This document shows positions 61,543 to 64,000 of a DNA stretch of 64,000 nucleotides, one piece after another. The notes under the pieces were generated by a model. That model was not told the DNA's origin, did no database searches, and saw only the letters and a list, made by a program, of their open reading frames with translations. Numbering within the stretch: position 1 is the stretch's first letter; the number at the start of each line of letters is the position of its first letter. The DNA is from Dendrophyllia cribrosa. Lineage: Eukaryota; Cnidaria; Anthozoa; Scleractinia; Dendrophylliidae. The stretch is from contig JAJLRJ010000008.1 of the NCBI GenBank assembly GCA_024195265.1, forward strand, positions 29,189,432 to 29,253,431, written 5' to 3'. Both the position numbers and the translations under genes were made by a program.

Positions 61543-63243
61543 TTAGTTGTAGTTACCACTGGAGATGTGGCAAGTAACGCCATTAAACAAGATCTACTTG
61601 GCGTTGAGGAAATTGGTAAGAAAGTCATCAAAGAGTTCGTTGAAACCAGGCTAATCAAGAAAGAAATAAAGTTCCATGACACTCTAAAGCAACAGAAGGT
61701 GAAAACCTTTGAGACACTTTACACTGTACCAGTGTCAGTTGATAAGAGCAAGACCATCGCCATGAAAGCAGACAGAGATCTCTTGAGAAGGGTGATAGTA
61801 GCCTTGGAATCCGGTCGTGATGTAGATGTGAATACGTTGCTTCAAAGCGAGCTTGCTCCAGTCCCAAAGTCACTTGCTACCCTAGACGGAAGTCTACGAG
61901 AAGCAGGGAAGTCGGATCTTGGTACCATTTTACAAGGAAATGTCTGTAAGAGCCAAATGCCTATCAGCAGGAGTCAAACATGCACTATTATTGATGGAAT
62001 GGCAGCTGTTCAGTCCCTCGCCAACTCTTCAGGAGCAAAAACCTTTGGGGAGTGGACTGACCGATTTCTTCGTCATGTCACTTCCCATTTTTCGGACAGT
62101 TGTACAAGGGTTGACGTGCTATTTGACAGATATGTCAAGAACTCGATAAAAGGAGGAACCAGAGACAAGCGCAAGGAGAAAAAGAGCACAGGGATTAGGC
62201 GCAATGTGGATAACAGAGATCAGAGAATTGGAAACTGGGAAAGGTTCATCATTCTAGAAGATAACAGGGCTAGCCTAGCTCATTTCCTCTCGACTGAAAT
62301 CTCGGAGAGTTACAGCGCGCCTCCTGGGCGAGAGCTGGTGATCAATGGAGGCTTCAAGGATACACTGAAGGTGTGGTCATCTGACACATCACGACAAGAT
62401 ATAAGAGAGCTCGCATCAGATCATGAGGAGGCAGATACTAGAATAGTACTGCATGCCCGAGACGCAGCAGCAAGAGGGTACAAGCAAGTCAACATTTTGT
62501 GTCGTGATACGGACGTTCTTGTCCTCCTTTTGGCACACCGAGAGCAGCTTTGTCAAGAGATATGGATGTTTGCGGGTACATCAAGACAAAGGCGTTACAT
62601 ACCAGTTCACAGAATCCCGCTCTCCGAGGAGAAGAGGAAGTCGCTTCTGGCATTTCATGCCATTACTGGCTGTGATACGACAAGCCAGTTCTATGGTGTG
62701 GGCAAGGCATCGGCATGGAAAGTCTTCGAAGATGCACCTGACCTCTTGGAACACCTTGGAGAAGAAAGCCAAATCAGTGCTGACGTTCTTGCCAAAGCTG
62801 AAGCCTTTGTATGCAAACTCTACAATCCGGGAACACAAGAGGTGGAAATCAACAAAGAAAGAGCAGCAGCGTTTCGCAAATCCAAGAAAGATCTTGACGC
62901 CCTACCTCCGACTCAAGATGCACTGATTCTCCACATAAAGCGGGCAAACTATCAGATCATAGTATGGAATAAAGCGCTGGAACCATGTCCTTCTCTCCCA
63001 AAGCCTGAAGAGAGCGGATGGTATTACAGTGAAGGCCTTCTGAAGCCAAAGTTAATGACGCGAGAAGAAGTGTCAACCGCGTGTTTACAGTTAGCATACT
63101 GTGGGTGCTCCCGAGAGGGCGGATGCTGTGTAAACCGACGCTGCACTTGCGTTCAACTATCTCTTTGCTGTTCCAAGGCATGTAAATGTGGCGACAGGTG
63201 CAGAAACGACAGGAACACTGCAGCAGAGGCGAATGAAGCATGA
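61543..63243 (+). CDS. FEN1/PIN-like nuclease with C-terminal CXC cysteine cluster
   Basis: A 566-codon open frame without an ATG at its start. The frame opens after TGA 61525 and a splice acceptor-like TCTGACTTAG, so an upstream exon is likely. Ordered acidic motifs: TIIDGMAAVQSL, VDVLFDRYVKNSIKGG with RDKRK, DHEEADTRIVLHA, ILCRDTDVLVLLL, FHAITGCDTTSQFYGVGK. Their order and spacing resemble the metal-binding aspartates and helix-hairpin of FEN1/PIN nucleases. The C-terminus (about residues 520-556) holds CGC, CC, RCTC, CC, CKCGDRC, like the MSL2/tesmin CXC DNA-binding fold. Multicopy nature suggests a mobile-element gene. Function as nuclease is inference. Intact over 1.7 kb, unlike most neighbours. 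Confidence 0.6.
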   Translation, partial: LVVVTTGDVASNAIKQDLLGVEEIGKKVIKEFVETRLIKKEIKFHDTLKQQKVKTFETLYTVPVSVDKSKTIAMKADRDLLRRVIVALESGRDVDVNTLLQSELAPVPKSLATLDGSLREAGKSDLGTILQGNVCKSQMPISRSQTCTIIDGMAAVQSLANSSGAKTFGEWTDRFLRHVTSHFSDSCTRVDVLFDRYVKNSIKGGTRDKRKEKKSTGIRRNVDNRDQRIGNWERFIILEDNRASLAHFLSTEISESYSAPPGRELVINGGFKDTLKVWSSDTSRQDIRELASDHEEADTRIVLHARDAAARGYKQVNILCRDTDVLVLLLAHREQLCQEIWMFAGTSRQRRYIPVHRIPLSEEKRKSLLAFHAITGCDTTSQFYGVGKASAWKVFEDAPDLLEHLGEESQISADVLAKAEAFVCKLYNPGTQEVEINKERAAAFRKSKKDLDALPPTQDALILHIKRANYQIIVWNKALEPCPSLPKPEESGWYYSEGLLKPKLMTREEVSTACLQLAYCGCSREGGCCVNRRCTCVQLSLCCSKACKCGDRCRNDRNTAAEANEA

Positions 63244-64000
63244 CCTATAACTTTGATAAGGTGGAAGTCACATGGTGGTCTTGTGTAATATAAGATAATT
63301 TGCTTATGGTTTATAAGCTTGTATTTCTGGCTTAAACCGTGCGGCCAAGTAGAAGAAAGTTCAGTCTTTTTACATGAAAAATCCTAACTCATGGGAAATG
63401 TTACATAGGTTAAAACGTTATAGAATGACTGAAAATAGAATGATTTCATTACATCACGTGACCCATCATAGCTGATCACCTATTGCATTTTTGTGTTTTT
63501 ATTGTTGGATGTGTAAATCAAAATGAGAAACGTCAGTAAGTTGAAAACTATATTAAAGGAAAGTGTGAATAGAGCGTCTTTTATGCTTTAAAATCGATTT
63601 TATTGGAAAGTCACGTGACGCATTTTATCTCCCACACTACTGTCTATCGAGCTCTAAACGTCAAGTAGCAAAGATTCAGCTATTTCCCCATCGTATTGTG
63701 CACTTTTTATTGGGTTTATATAAATGTTACAGTTCAGCCTCGTTTTCATGCTGTAGGAGCGAGGGCCTAGACAAAAAACCCATTTAATGACAGATATCAT
63801 AACATTTGGAGTGGGCAACAGCGGAATTCTTAATCAGGATGGCAAGACGAAGATTTTAAGCTATGTTGCCTGCTTCTACTCAAAATGTTTAGCGAAAATC
63901 GTTTTTTGGCGAGCTGCCTCCTGACTATGGACAAATACAGTGATTTGTATGAATTTGTCCACCCAAGCCTCAACCTCGTTTCATTGACTGTACCCTGCGG
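63244..64000. other. Downstream region, no gene seen
   Basis: AT-rich. Possible 3' untranslated region of the preceding gene, then featureless intergenic DNA. Confidence 0.4.

Noticed and set aside
1..64000. Bacterial or organelle origin of the window
   Set aside because: GT-AG introns, a SINE, LINEs, DIRS and Gypsy copies and low gene density show a nuclear animal genome.

Overview
The window is a stretch of repeat-filled animal genome, most likely an anthozoan cnidarian and probably a stony coral. Evidence: GT-AG introns, AT-rich intergenic DNA, a tRNA-derived SINE and LINE, Gypsy, DIRS, Harbinger, Helitron and Maverick families of the kinds I associate with coral genomes. No large intact host gene is visible. 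The only host-type genes are a broken F-box/leucine-rich-repeat copy (5821-6474) and a possible signal-peptide exon (35803-35850). The species is inference from sequence style alone.

The centrepiece is a nearly complete 18.5-kb Polinton/Maverick (adintovirus-like) provirus at 33769-52297. It has 201-bp terminal inverted repeats (TIRs), a 5-bp target duplication TGGGT, and about 20 tightly packed genes. These include a YqaJ-type nuclease, a VLTF3-like late transcription factor, a penton-like protein, a double-jelly-roll major capsid protein, an A32-type packaging ATPase, a retroviral-type integrase, a protein-primed family B DNA polymerase, several small membrane proteins and several unknown proteins. 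Almost every gene starts 3-25 bases after a CATATATATACC-like box. Stop codons and AATAAA signals often overlap, so the virus seems to have its own uniform transcription punctuation, consistent with its VLTF3-like protein. Damage is slight: one stop in the polymerase, one stop near the start of a virion-type gene, and one frameshift. No capsid maturation protease was recognised.

The rest is layered mobile DNA. Nest A (2291-27536): a Gypsy retrotransposon whose two halves (2291-3381 and 26171-27536) are separated by 22.8 kb with inverted ends. Inside lie nested miniature elements, a LINE, a Harbinger transposon (11722-15858) and an 8.5-kb element (17356-25814) that split a CAACCC-type minisatellite. 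That element in turn contains a 5.9-kb transposon (18147-24055, 8-bp target duplication) with a spliced, decayed PB1/zinc-finger gene. Then come a Helitron Rep fragment and a LINE fragment (27548-28740).

Nest B (29860-57632): a Tx1-like LINE whose ORF1 start (57152-57632) and ORF1 end plus ORF2 (31160-29860) are split by a 26-kb segment with 33-bp inverted ends (31163-57151). The Polinton and a decayed DIRS-type retrotransposon (about 52700-57000) sit inside that segment.

Nest C (58231-61496): a LINE split by a 2.3-kb TA-flanked element carrying a fragment of an unusual nuclease-like gene. A longer relative (61543-63243) follows, with an apparent FEN1/PIN-like active site and a C-terminal CXC cysteine cluster. 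Genes within the Polinton should act together in replication, packaging and virion building. The other elements are mostly dead copies whose value is as a record of insertion order.
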